A stretch of 64,000 nt of DNA from Polynucleobacter meluiroseus (GTDB lineage Bacteria > Pseudomonadota > Gammaproteobacteria > Burkholderiales > Burkholderiaceae): assembly GCA_945878885.1 (NCBI GenBank), contig CAMCUP010000003.1, positions 1 through 64,000 on the forward strand, written 5' to 3'. This document shows, piece by piece, positions 8,772 through 17,259 of this stretch. How positions within the stretch are numbered: the first letter of the stretch is position 1; each line of letters starts with the position of its first letter. Made by a program: the position numbers and the translations under genes. The notes under the pieces were generated by a model. The model had not been told where the DNA came from and did no database searches. It saw only the letters and a list, made by a program, of their open reading frames with translations.

Positions 8772-9860
8772 ATGCAAGTTAAGCCAGCACATCCATATAC
8801 AGTTCTTATATTTGGGGCCTCGTATGGTTCTCTATTAGCCACTAAATTAGCTCTCGCAGGACATAATGCAACCCTGGTTTGCCTGCCAAATGAAGTCGAG
8901 TTAATCAATCGCGAGGGGACGAAAGTACGTTTTCCTATTAAGGGCCGAGATGGCTTAGTTGAGGTTGATTCTCGCGGTTTGACGGGAAAAATTTCTGCTA
9001 CTACACCAAACAATGTCAACTTAGCAGATTATGATTTAGTGGTTCTAGCAATGCAGGAACCACAATATGGCGCACTAGGCGTTCGTGAGCTGCTTCATGC
9101 TGTGGCGTTAGCTAAGTTGCCAACCATGTCGATTATGAATATGCCACCGCTAACTTATTTAGCTCGTATTCCTGGGCTCTCAATAGCCGACTACCGCAAG
9201 TGCTATACCGATCCAAGTGTTTGGGATGACTTTGATCCTAAGATGATGACTTTATGTAGCCCAGATGCGCAAGCTTTCAGGCCTGCTGATGAGCCTATTA
9301 ATGTGCTACAAGTGCGCCTTCCTACCAACTTTAAGGCTGCTCGTTTTGAGTCTGAAGAGCATACTCAAATGCTGCGTAATCTTGCGGCTGATATTGAAGC
9401 AGTTCGCTTTGACACTGGCACCGAAGTTATTGAGTTGCCAGTAAAGTTAAAAGTATTTGATTCGGTTTTTGTGCCCCTAGCAAAATGGAGTATGTTGTTG
9501 GCTGGTAATTATCGATGTATTACGCCAGATGGCATGCGCCCCATTAAAGAGGCGATTCATGATGATGTCGAGCTATCAAAAAATATCTATAACTGGGCTC
9601 GGCAGCTTTGCCAAAAATTGGGGGCAAGCGAGACTGATTTAGTGCCTTTTGAAAAGTATGCGGCGGCCGCACAAAGCTTAGGCAGTCCATCTTCAGCTGC
9701 GCGGGCCTTATTTGCTGGAGCTAAAAATATCGAGCGAGTTGATTTGTTAATGCAGGCTGTAGCAGCTAAGCAGGGCATACAGTCAGATGCAGTTGACCGA
9801 ATCGTTGACTTAGTCAATCAGCAATTAGAAAAAAATCGTGCTTTACCCAAAGCAGCTTAG
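8772..9860 (+). CDS. Ketopantoate/opine-type NAD(P)-dependent dehydrogenase under glycine riboswitch
   Basis: 362 residues from ATG 8772, chosen because GGGAG lies about 9 bases upstream; an in-frame TTG at 8745 has none. The N terminus is a Rossmann strand-turn (VLIFGASYGSLLATKLALAGHNATLVC), with GASYGS in place of the usual GAGAxG. The rest resembles the 6-phosphogluconate-dehydrogenase-like C-terminal domains of ketopantoate reductases and opine dehydrogenases, but the PanE ELW-K and TEID motifs are not evident. A candidate catalytic lysine is in LPVKLKVFDSV. It probably reduces or oxidises a 2-oxo or imino acid; the substrate is unknown. It is followed, after a 313-base gap, by a TRAP transporter for 2-oxo-acid-like compounds. 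Confidence 0.7.
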   Translation: MQVKPAHPYTVLIFGASYGSLLATKLALAGHNATLVCLPNEVELINREGTKVRFPIKGRDGLVEVDSRGLTGKISATTPNNVNLADYDLVVLAMQEPQYGALGVRELLHAVALAKLPTMSIMNMPPLTYLARIPGLSIADYRKCYTDPSVWDDFDPKMMTLCSPDAQAFRPADEPINVLQVRLPTNFKAARFESEEHTQMLRNLAADIEAVRFDTGTEVIELPVKLKVFDSVFVPLAKWSMLLAGNYRCITPDGMRPIKEAIHDDVELSKNIYNWARQLCQKLGASETDLVPFEKYAAAAQSLGSPSSAARALFAGAKNIERVDLLMQAVAAKQGIQSDAVDRIVDLVNQQLEKNRALPKAA

Positions 9861-10040
9861 GGACAAAATTATTTTACTTTTGCTCTTAATTGCGCCTGGA
9901 AATAGTAGATATTGATTACTGCTAGGATAAGTTTAAAAATTCAATCTTTTTTGATGCAGATCAAGTTCTAGGCAGCTAATTTAAGGAGGTTGGATGCCGC
10001 CTGATTTATCTCTAAATTCACCAAAAAGGTGCTTATTTCT

Positions 10041-10103
10041 GCTTTTGCTGGACTTTATCTGTTCTAATTAAACTGTTAGCAAATGCAAAATATCAGCAAA
10101 AGC
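10041..10103. promoter_or_regulatory. Inverted repeat in the 313-base gap before the TRAP operon
   Basis: The region 9861-10173 holds no gene. GCTTTTGCTG (10041-10050) is repeated exactly inverted as CAGCAAAAGC (10094-10103), 43 bases apart. It lies 70-130 bases before the TRAP binding-protein start and has no T run, so a pair of operator half-sites or an RNA stem is more likely than a terminator. The rest of the gap shows nothing I can name apart from AT-rich stretches. Confidence 0.4.
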
Positions 10104-10173
10104 GAATTTTGTAGGGTCGGCTGTTCTTGTAGCATTATTTCACTCCATTCTTGTTCTTAGAGGAATTTTTAAA

Positions 10174-11259
10174 ATGAAAAGACGCGATTTTTTAGGTAAA
10201 GCATCAGTTGGGGCTGCAGCTGGCATTTTGGCTGCACCCGCCATTGCTCAATCGATGCCAGAGGTTAAGTGGCGCTGTGCTTCTAGCTTTCCAAAAAGTT
10301 TAGATACGATTTATGGTGGTATTGACGTAATCGCTAAGCGGGTGGCAGCCTTAACTGACGGAAAATTTCAAATTCGGCCTTTTGGCGCAGGTGAGATTGT
10401 CCCTGCTTTTGGAACTGTTGATGCGGTGCAGCAGGGGACCGTGGAATGTACTCATACCGCTGGCTATTATTTTGTTGGCAAAAATAAAACTTTTGCGTTT
10501 GATACGACCGTACCATTTGGCATGAACCAACGCCAGCAAAACGCTTGGATGTATTGGGGCGGCGGCCTAAAGTTGCAGCGCGAATTTCTGAGTAGTTACA
10601 ACATCATCTCTTTTCCTGCGGGCAATACAGGCACGCAAATGGGCGGTTGGTTTCGTAAGCCAGTCAATACAGTAGCAGACCTTAAAGGACTGAAGATTCG
10701 TATTGCTGGTTTGGGCGGAGAAGTGATGGCTCGACTAGGTGCAATTCCGCAGCAAATTGCTGGCGGTGATATTTATCCCGCGCTTGAAAAGGGTGTGATT
10801 GATGCGGCCGAATGGGTTGGCCCTTATGATGATGAAAAACTGGGTTTTTATAAAATTGCACCTAATTATTATTATCCTGGCTGGTGGGAGGCCTGTTCGA
10901 TGTATTCCCTCTATGTCAATATTAAAGAATGGGAAAAGTTACCTAAAACCTATCAAGCTGCTCTTGAAGCCGCTTGTTATGAAGCCAATGCAGACATGAT
11001 GGCTGAGTATGACTTCAAAAACCCCCCAGCCTTACAGCGGCTCTTAAAAAATGGCGTTAAGTTGTTCGCCTATTCGAATGACATTATGAAAGCGGCACAA
11101 AAAGCCTCCTTTGAAATGTTTGAAGAAGAGGCTGAGAAAAATCCCTCTTTCAAGAAAATTTATGAGCCTTGGAAAAAATTCCGTGCTGAACAACTTCTTT
11201 GGAATCGGGTAGCAGAAAACACCTTAGCCTCATTTAATTTTGCTAATCCAGTTAAGTAA
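10174..11259 (+). CDS. TRAP transporter solute-binding protein (DctP family, TakP-like)
   Basis: 361 residues. A Tat-type leader MKRRDFLGKASVGAAAG and cleavage after AIAQ (~residue 26) send it to the periplasm. The mature protein has the DctP pattern, and the stretch GGDIYPALEKGVIDAAEWVGP (split here as GGDIYPALEKG and VIDAAEWVGP) with the PNYYYPGWWE region resembles receptors for 2-oxo acids such as TakP. The ligand should be a small monocarboxylate; pyruvate-like acids are the best guess. A Shine-Dalgarno AGAGGAA precedes the start. It is first in a three-gene TRAP set. Confidence 0.88.
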   Translation: MKRRDFLGKASVGAAAGILAAPAIAQSMPEVKWRCASSFPKSLDTIYGGIDVIAKRVAALTDGKFQIRPFGAGEIVPAFGTVDAVQQGTVECTHTAGYYFVGKNKTFAFDTTVPFGMNQRQQNAWMYWGGGLKLQREFLSSYNIISFPAGNTGTQMGGWFRKPVNTVADLKGLKIRIAGLGGEVMARLGAIPQQIAGGDIYPALEKGVIDAAEWVGPYDDEKLGFYKIAPNYYYPGWWEACSMYSLYVNIKEWEKLPKTYQAALEAACYEANADMMAEYDFKNPPALQRLLKNGVKLFAYSNDIMKAAQKASFEMFEEEAEKNPSFKKIYEPWKKFRAEQLLWNRVAENTLASFNFANPVK

Positions 11260-11271
11260 GCTGTAGGTTTT

Positions 11272-11814
11272 ATGTTGAAGCAGTTGCTCAGTTTTTCCGG
11301 ATTTGTTGACCGTTTAAATGATCGTTTTGGCGTCTTGGCCAGCTGGCTAGTACTGATATCAGTGCTGGTCAGCGCTGGCAATGCTTTAGTGCGCTATGGT
11401 TTTAACGTAAGCTCTAACGGTTGGCTAGAGGTGCAGTGGTACATGTTTATTGGCATGGTCATGTTTGGCGGAGCTACCACCCTAAGACTAAATGAGCATG
11501 TGCGGGTAGATGTGTTGTATGCACTTTATCCTAATCGGGCGCGCCTCTGGCTTGATTTTTTTGGTGGAATTTTTTTCTTACTGCCGATGACGACGATTAT
11601 TGGCTGGTATTCGTGGGATCTACTCTATAACTCAATTTTGGTAACCGAGATGTCGAATAATTCGGGCGGCTTATTACGTTGGCCTGCTAGAGCAATGATC
11701 ACCTTGGGCTTTTTCTTGTTGACCTTACAGGGCCTCTCAGAAATTATTAAGCGTTATGCTGCCTTACATGGCTTGATTAAGATTGATCCAAGATACGAAA
11801 GGCCATTGCAATGA
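11272..11814 (+). CDS. TRAP transporter small permease (DctQ-like)
   Basis: 180 residues with four hydrophobic segments, starting after a short N-terminal amphipathic stretch. It has the family's SxGWLEVQWYMF motif at the second segment and LNEHVRVDVLY after it. It links the binding protein to the large permease in a sodium-driven importer. It starts 12 bases after the binding-protein gene and overlaps the next gene by four bases (ATGA, 11811-11814). Confidence 0.88.
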   Translation: MLKQLLSFSGFVDRLNDRFGVLASWLVLISVLVSAGNALVRYGFNVSSNGWLEVQWYMFIGMVMFGGATTLRLNEHVRVDVLYALYPNRARLWLDFFGGIFFLLPMTTIIGWYSWDLLYNSILVTEMSNNSGGLLRWPARAMITLGFFLLTLQGLSEIIKRYAALHGLIKIDPRYERPLQ

Positions 11815-13256
11815 TTGCTCATGATGTGATGGCGCCTCTGATGTTTGGGGGTCTGATCGTTTTTTTATTAATTGGTTATCCCGCGGCCTTTTCTTTAGGT
11901 GCGGTAGGCTTATTTTTCTCTATTATTGGTATTCAATTTGGCTTTTTCCAGACAACTTTTTTACAAGCATTGCCTGATCGCGTTTTCGGTATTCTTTCTA
12001 ATGATTTACTGCTCTCAATTCCATTTTTTACATTTATGGGAGCAATTCTTGAGCGTTGTCGCTTAGCCGAAGATTTATTAGAGGGCTTAGGCCAATTATT
12101 TGGCCCGATTCGTGGCGGTCTAGCGTACGCTGTAATTATTGTTGGTGCTGTATTAGGCGCGATTACAGGCACTGTTGCGGCATCAGTAATTGCCATGGGC
12201 TTAATTTCCTTGCCCATTATGTTGCGCTATGGCTATAACCCCCGAGTAGCAACAGGGGTGATTGCTGCTTCTGGCACGATTACTCAATTAATTCCACCTT
12301 CGCTGGTATTAATTATTCTTGCTGATCAATTAGGTAAATCTGTAGGCGATATGTATGCAGGCGCAATTGGCCCATCAATTATTCAAATTATCTTATTTTG
12401 TTTATTTATATTTTTCCTTTCTATCTTTCGTCCTCAAGATGTACCAGCATTACCCAAAGATGCTCGGCCGCCAATTGACTGGAAACTGATTAAGCGAATC
12501 ATGTGGGGCGTGATTCCCTCATTAGCATTAATTTTCTTGGTTTTGGGTACGATCTTAATGGGCTTGGCGACGCCAACAGAGGGCGGGGCAATGGGCGCGG
12601 TTGGCGCTTTGGTTTTGGCTGCCATGAATAAGCGACTACAAAAAGATTTAGTTTGGCAAGCCATGACATCGACCATGCGAATTAATGCCATGGTGATGTT
12701 TATCCTCATTGGCTCTACTGTTTTTGGCCTCGTTTTTCGAGGCGTTGATGGCGATTTATGGATTGAAAATTTATTATCAAACTTACCAGGCGGTCAAATT
12801 GGTTTCTTAATTGCAGTCAACCTCTTTGTATTTTTCCTTGCTTTCTTCCTCGACTATTTTGAGATTGCTTTTATTATCATTCCTTTATTAGCCCCAGTAG
12901 CAGAAAAATTGGGCATTGATTTAATTTGGTTCGGGGTTTTGCTGGGGGCAAATATGCAAACTTCTTTTATGCATCCACCTTTTGGCTTTGCTTTATTTTA
13001 TTTGCGAGGGGTAGCCTCAAAAGAAGTTAAAAGTTCAGATATTTACTGGGGTGCTTTGCCGTGGGTTGGGCTGCAATTAATTTTAGTTGCCATTCTGATT
13101 TTCTTCCCAGAGGTGGTTACGTATTTTGTTGATAAACCCATAGTGGCAGTTGAGAGCGGTGACGCATTGATTGATCCGTTTGCAAATGCGGCACCAGCGG
13201 CACCCGTGGTTGATTCGAGCGCAGATATTGAACGGCAGCTACGGGGTTTGAAGTAA
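11811..13256 (+). CDS. TRAP transporter large permease (DctM-like)
   Basis: 481 residues with about a dozen hydrophobic segments; the translocating subunit. Family motifs are GAITGTVAASVIAMG, the SGTITQLIPPSLVLIILAD region and TPTEGGAMGAVGAL (each ion-binding or scaffold loops), and DYFEIAFIIIPLLAP near the C terminus. The tail after ~residue 440 is alanine/proline-rich and probably cytoplasmic. It is translationally coupled to DctQ and followed after 19 bases by a GGT-family gene. Confidence 0.9.
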   Translation: MIAHDVMAPLMFGGLIVFLLIGYPAAFSLGAVGLFFSIIGIQFGFFQTTFLQALPDRVFGILSNDLLLSIPFFTFMGAILERCRLAEDLLEGLGQLFGPIRGGLAYAVIIVGAVLGAITGTVAASVIAMGLISLPIMLRYGYNPRVATGVIAASGTITQLIPPSLVLIILADQLGKSVGDMYAGAIGPSIIQIILFCLFIFFLSIFRPQDVPALPKDARPPIDWKLIKRIMWGVIPSLALIFLVLGTILMGLATPTEGGAMGAVGALVLAAMNKRLQKDLVWQAMTSTMRINAMVMFILIGSTVFGLVFRGVDGDLWIENLLSNLPGGQIGFLIAVNLFVFFLAFFLDYFEIAFIIIPLLAPVAEKLGIDLIWFGVLLGANMQTSFMHPPFGFALFYLRGVASKEVKSSDIYWGALPWVGLQLILVAILIFFPEVVTYFVDKPIVAVESGDALIDPFANAAPAAPVVDSSADIERQLRGLK

Positions 13257-13275
13257 ACAGATAAAGAGTTAACTT

Positions 13276-14874
13276 ATGCAAGCTAAATGGGGCATGCAAG
13301 GAATGGCTGTTGCACCACATTCCTTAGCAGCAGAGTCAGCCTTAGCAATACTAAAAGAGGGCGGTAATGCGCTTGAGGCAATGGTTGCTGCAGCCGCAAC
13401 GATTGCTGTTGTTTATCCGCATATGAATTCGATTGGGGGAGACTCTTTTTGGTTAATTCATTCACCTGGTAAAGCCATTGGTGGCATCGATGCTTGTGGG
13501 GCAGCAGCCGGCTTAGCTACTCGTCAATGGTATTTTGATCGCGGGGTTACAGAGGCAATTCCCTTTCGCGGACCCTTAGCTGCTAATACCGTGGCAGGTA
13601 CCATCTCAGGATGGGGAGCTGCCCAGCGTTTATCGCAAAATTGCCTTGCTGGAAAACTACCCTTAACTCGGCTTTTAGCTGATAGTATTTATTATGCTGA
13701 GAACGGCATTCCTGTAACCCATAGTCAGTCTAGCCTAACTACCAAGAAGCTTAAAGAGTTAAGCCCACAACCAGGATTTGCTCAAACATTTTTGGTGCAG
13801 GGTAAAGCCCCAAAAACCGGCAGCATCTTTAAGCAAACACGTTTAGCTAAAACTTTGCGACGCATTGCTCAATTTGGCACTGAAGATTATTACCAAGGTG
13901 CGCTTGCGAATGTCATCGCCCAAGAACTGCAAACACTCGGTAGCCCAATTCGTCTTTCAGATTTGCATCGTCACGAAGCTAAGCTAATAGATCCGATGCG
14001 ATTGATACATAGCTTGGGTAATGTATACAACATGACCCCGCCTACCCAAGGCGTTGTCTCTTTAATGATCTTGGGAATTCTAGATCGCTTAGATTTAAAG
14101 CGCTTCAAACTTGATAGTGCTGAATATGTGCATCACTGTGTTGAGGCAACAAAACAAGCCTTCAAAATTCGCGATCAATATATTACTGATCCTGCGTATA
14201 TGCAGCGTAATCCGCAATCATTTTTACAGCCCCAATTTTTACAAACTTTAGCAAATGCCATTAATCCTAGTAAAGCTTTACCTTGGGGGCAGGGCAAAGG
14301 CCCAGCTGATACGGTCTGGATGGGGGTAGTTGATCAACAGGGCTGCTGCGTTTCCTTTATTCAGAGTATTTACCATGAGTTTGGTGCCGGTATTGTTTTG
14401 CCTACTTCGGGTATTAATTGGCAAAATCGTGGATGTAGTTTTTCCTTGAATCCTGCAGCATTAAATGCTTTAGAGCCCCTGCGCAAACCGTTTCATACCT
14501 TAAACCCGGCTATGGCACTTTTTAATGATGGGCGCTCAATGGTTTACGGCACCATGGGTGGTGACGGTCAACCACAAACTCAATGCGCAATATTTACCAG
14601 AACAGCCGTATATGGACTAGATCCCCAAGAAGCTATCAGCCGTCCGCGTTGGTTGTTGGGTAGAACTTGGGGCCAAACTAGCGAAAGTCTGAAGTTGGAA
14701 GCGCGCTTTGACCCACTAGTGATAGCTGATCTTTCTGCTATGTGTCATGAGATTGAAATATTAAGTGATTTTGACGAAACTGTGGGACATGCTGGTTGTA
14801 TTATTCGTGACCCCTCGGGAGTATTACGGGGAGGCTGGGATCCGCGCAGCGATGGTGGCGTTGCAGCCTACTAA
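13276..14874 (+). CDS. Gamma-glutamyltransferase family protein, leaderless (copy 1)
   Basis: 532 residues of the Ntn-hydrolase GGT family, made as a precursor that cuts itself before a nucleophilic threonine. The large-subunit part has GGNALEAMVAAAATIAVVYPHMNSIGGD. The expected nucleophile is Thr346 in the context DTVWMGVVD, and the small-subunit glycine pair is GTMGGDGQPQTQ. No signal peptide exists: the protein begins directly in the family fold, so it is cytoplasmic, unlike E. coli periplasmic Ggt. With a TRAP importer just upstream, an intracellular amidase or acylase acting on the imported compound is plausible. The gamma-glutamyl-binding residues cannot all be confirmed, so the name is by family only. 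Confidence 0.8.
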   Translation: MQAKWGMQGMAVAPHSLAAESALAILKEGGNALEAMVAAAATIAVVYPHMNSIGGDSFWLIHSPGKAIGGIDACGAAAGLATRQWYFDRGVTEAIPFRGPLAANTVAGTISGWGAAQRLSQNCLAGKLPLTRLLADSIYYAENGIPVTHSQSSLTTKKLKELSPQPGFAQTFLVQGKAPKTGSIFKQTRLAKTLRRIAQFGTEDYYQGALANVIAQELQTLGSPIRLSDLHRHEAKLIDPMRLIHSLGNVYNMTPPTQGVVSLMILGILDRLDLKRFKLDSAEYVHHCVEATKQAFKIRDQYITDPAYMQRNPQSFLQPQFLQTLANAINPSKALPWGQGKGPADTVWMGVVDQQGCCVSFIQSIYHEFGAGIVLPTSGINWQNRGCSFSLNPAALNALEPLRKPFHTLNPAMALFNDGRSMVYGTMGGDGQPQTQCAIFTRTAVYGLDPQEAISRPRWLLGRTWGQTSESLKLEARFDPLVIADLSAMCHEIEILSDFDETVGHAGCIIRDPSGVLRGGWDPRSDGGVAAY

Positions 14875-14987
14875 GCAGACATTTAATTTTCGTATTAAAG
14901 TGGTAATTAGTTAATACTTCTGCGCAGCTTTTGGTCGCGATGAAGTAATCCTTAATCCAATAAGTAAATCTTCTCAGGAGACATAAA

Positions 14988-15539
14988 ATGCAAAATACTT
15001 TTCTAATTCAACGCACATTTAAAATACTTGCCATTGCAATGGGAGTGGTTGGAGTTATTTCGCTCGGGGCTTGTCAATCAATGAAGCATGGCACAGGACA
15101 ACAAGCATCTGCCAAGCTAGAACCACGTTCAGGGTCGACTACTACTGGCGAAGTAGTCTTCATATGGCAAGGACATGATGTTATGGTTACAGGCAAGTTT
15201 GCTGGTCTCAAGCCAAATGCTGAACAAGGCTTCCATGTGCATGAAAAGGGCGATTGCTCTGCTCCCGATGCTACCAGTGCTGGTGGACACTTTAACCCAG
15301 ATACCAAAGCTCACGGAATGCCAAATAGTAAAGACAGCCATGCTGGTGATATGCCTAATATTAAATCGGATGCGAATGGGAACGCCACTTACTCAGCTAA
15401 GTTATCAGGATTTTCAGTTGATAACAGCGCCACAGGAATTTTGGGCCGCTCGGTGGTAGTACACCGTGACCCCGATGATTACAAATCGCAACCAGCTGGC
15501 AATTCTGGTCCGCGTGTAGCTTGTGGGTTGATAAAATAA
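14988..15539 (+). CDS. sodC: Copper/zinc superoxide dismutase, lipoprotein
   Basis: 183 residues. A signal peptide ends in a lipobox LGAC (Cys ~29), so it is a periplasm-facing lipoprotein. It converts superoxide to oxygen and peroxide. Metal ligands are in place: the FHVHEKGDC pair of copper histidines, GGHFNPDTKAHG with copper/zinc histidines, HAGDMPNI with the zinc-site residues, and VVVHRDPDDY with the last copper histidine; the two cysteines of the disulfide (GDC, VACG) are present. A Shine-Dalgarno AGGAGA precedes the ATG. It stands alone between the GGT-family gene and an ABC operon, followed by a hairpin. Confidence 0.96.
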   Translation: MQNTFLIQRTFKILAIAMGVVGVISLGACQSMKHGTGQQASAKLEPRSGSTTTGEVVFIWQGHDVMVTGKFAGLKPNAEQGFHVHEKGDCSAPDATSAGGHFNPDTKAHGMPNSKDSHAGDMPNIKSDANGNATYSAKLSGFSVDNSATGILGRSVVVHRDPDDYKSQPAGNSGPRVACGLIK

Positions 15540-15548
15540 TTATGCAAA

Positions 15549-15584
15549 GCCAATAGCCACTCTAATGTGGGGCTGGCTATTGGC
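15549..15584 (+). terminator. Hairpin after sodC, probable terminator
   Basis: GCCAATAGCCA (15549-15559) pairs perfectly with TGGCTATTGGC (15574-15584), starting 9 bases after the sodC stop. Only a weak T-containing tail follows (ATTCCTC), so termination by this stem alone is uncertain; it may also protect the mRNA end. Confidence 0.6.
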
Positions 15585-15652
15585 ATTCCTCTAAAAATCT
15601 AGAAGCTTTTTTAGCTGTAATTTTATGCTATTCTAATTTATAGAAATATAAA

Positions 15653-16435
15653 TTGGAGATAAAAATTTATAGTAAAGTTAAGCAATTTGCGCTTTTGCTA
15701 AGCCCATGGCTTATTTTATTAGCTCTATGGCAATTGATAATTTCAGCTAGTTTAGTTGATCGTTCGTTGATGCCTAGCCCGCTTGAAGTGGCCACTAAAT
15801 TTTACGACTTACTAATAAATGGGCGTTTACTCGGCGATATTGCGATGTCGACTCAACGGGTTTTTCTTGGTGTAGTAGGGGGGATAGCTTTAGCGGTGCC
15901 AGTAGGTTTTTTAATTGGCTGGTATAAAGATGTTCGCACCTTTCTTGATCCAGTGATTAATTTTTTTCGAGCATTACCGCCTATTGCACTGATTCCTTTA
16001 GTAGTAGTGTATTTTGGTATTGATGAGCCTGCTAAAATTATTATTTTGTTTTATGCATCCTTTTTTGCAGGTGTAATTGTGATGTATGAGGGGGTTGCAC
16101 AAATTAGCCCAATTTATATTAAGGTTGCGCATACTTTAGGCGCATCAGATTGGGAGATATTTTCACGGGTAATTGTGCCATTAACTATGCCACATATCTT
16201 AACCGCTTTACGTGTGGCATTAGGGGTTGCTTGGGCCACCTTAGTTGCCTCGGAACTAGTGGCCGCCCAAAAAGGTTTAGGCGCACTTATTCAAAGCGCC
16301 GGATCTTTTTTCCAGTTGGACGTTATTTATGTGGGCATCATTGCGATTGGATGTGTAGCGTTAACTATGGATTTGATCTTGAGATCAATGACTAAGCATT
16401 TAATTAAGTGGCAAGATCGGGTTGAAGCTCAATGA
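15653..16435 (+). CDS. ABC transporter permease, nitrate/sulfonate/taurine type
   Basis: 260 residues, about six hydrophobic segments, SsuC/TauC family (BPD_transp_1). The EAA loop reads VAHTLGASDWEIFSRVIVPLTMP. The first in-frame start is TTG at 15653, but this overlaps the only Shine-Dalgarno-like bases (TTGGAG, 15653-15658), and no ATG lies nearby; an ATT six bases beyond GGAG could be the true start. With the next two genes it forms an importer for a small organic anion or amide. Its stop overlaps the ATPase start (ATGA). Confidence 0.85.
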   Translation: MEIKIYSKVKQFALLLSPWLILLALWQLIISASLVDRSLMPSPLEVATKFYDLLINGRLLGDIAMSTQRVFLGVVGGIALAVPVGFLIGWYKDVRTFLDPVINFFRALPPIALIPLVVVYFGIDEPAKIIILFYASFFAGVIVMYEGVAQISPIYIKVAHTLGASDWEIFSRVIVPLTMPHILTALRVALGVAWATLVASELVAAQKGLGALIQSAGSFFQLDVIYVGIIAIGCVALTMDLILRSMTKHLIKWQDRVEAQ

Positions 16436-17226
16436 GCCAAGAGCGCATTCATTTTAAAAATGCTACAGTTGACTTTAAGGTTGACAAAAGTCTATTAAGA
16501 GTGATTGATGATGTCTCTTTTACAATTGCTGACGGAGAATTTATTTCGATAGTAGGTCCATCTGGTTGTGGCAAGACTACTATGATGAATATCATAGCGG
16601 GTTTTGTAAAACCTACTTCTGGACAGGTACTGCTCGATGGCATTGAAATCAATGGACCATCTCAGAATCGGGGCGTTATTTTTCAAGAGTATGGTATTTT
16701 TCCTTGGCTAAATGTCGAAAAAAATATTCTTTTTGGTTTAACTTTGCGAAATAGTAAAATACCTAAAAGTCGCCATCAAGAAATTTGCCAGAGGTATTTA
16801 CAGCTTATGGGCTTATCTGACTTTGCTCAGGCCTATCCTAGGACTCTTTCTGGCGGCATGCGTCAGCGTTTAGCTATAGCTCGAGCTTATGCAACTAATC
16901 CCGAATTTTTATTAATGGACGAACCCTTTGGCGCATTAGATGCTCAAACTCGAGCCAAGATGCAAGATTTACTACTTGAAGTTTTGCAACACGAGCGTAA
17001 AACAGTTTTATTAATTACACATTCAGTGGACGAGGCAATTTATTTATCTTCAAAAATTATTGTAGTTACAGCTCGTCCTGCAAAAATCAAAGAGATAATT
17101 GACATTCCTTTTCCTTACCCACGTCATGAGTCGATTCATGATGATCCTCAATTCATTTCTCTTAAATCGCGCCTAAGAGATTTGGTAATGAAAGAATACG
17201 AGGCGCAACAAAAACTTTCTAGTTGA
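16432..17226 (+). CDS. ABC transporter ATP-binding protein, nitrate/sulfonate/taurine type
   Basis: 264 residues, SsuB/TauB family. Walker A GPSGCGKTTM, Q-loop FQEYGIFPWL, signature LSGGMRQRLAIARA, Walker B FLLMDEPFGALD and the switch histidine in ITHSVDEAI are all intact. It powers the permease encoded just before it and the binding protein after it. Confidence 0.9.
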   Translation: MSQERIHFKNATVDFKVDKSLLRVIDDVSFTIADGEFISIVGPSGCGKTTMMNIIAGFVKPTSGQVLLDGIEINGPSQNRGVIFQEYGIFPWLNVEKNILFGLTLRNSKIPKSRHQEICQRYLQLMGLSDFAQAYPRTLSGGMRQRLAIARAYATNPEFLLMDEPFGALDAQTRAKMQDLLLEVLQHERKTVLLITHSVDEAIYLSSKIIVVTARPAKIKEIIDIPFPYPRHESIHDDPQFISLKSRLRDLVMKEYEAQQKLSS

Positions 17227-17259
17227 TAAATTTGAAGTCACAACACATAGGAGATGGAC

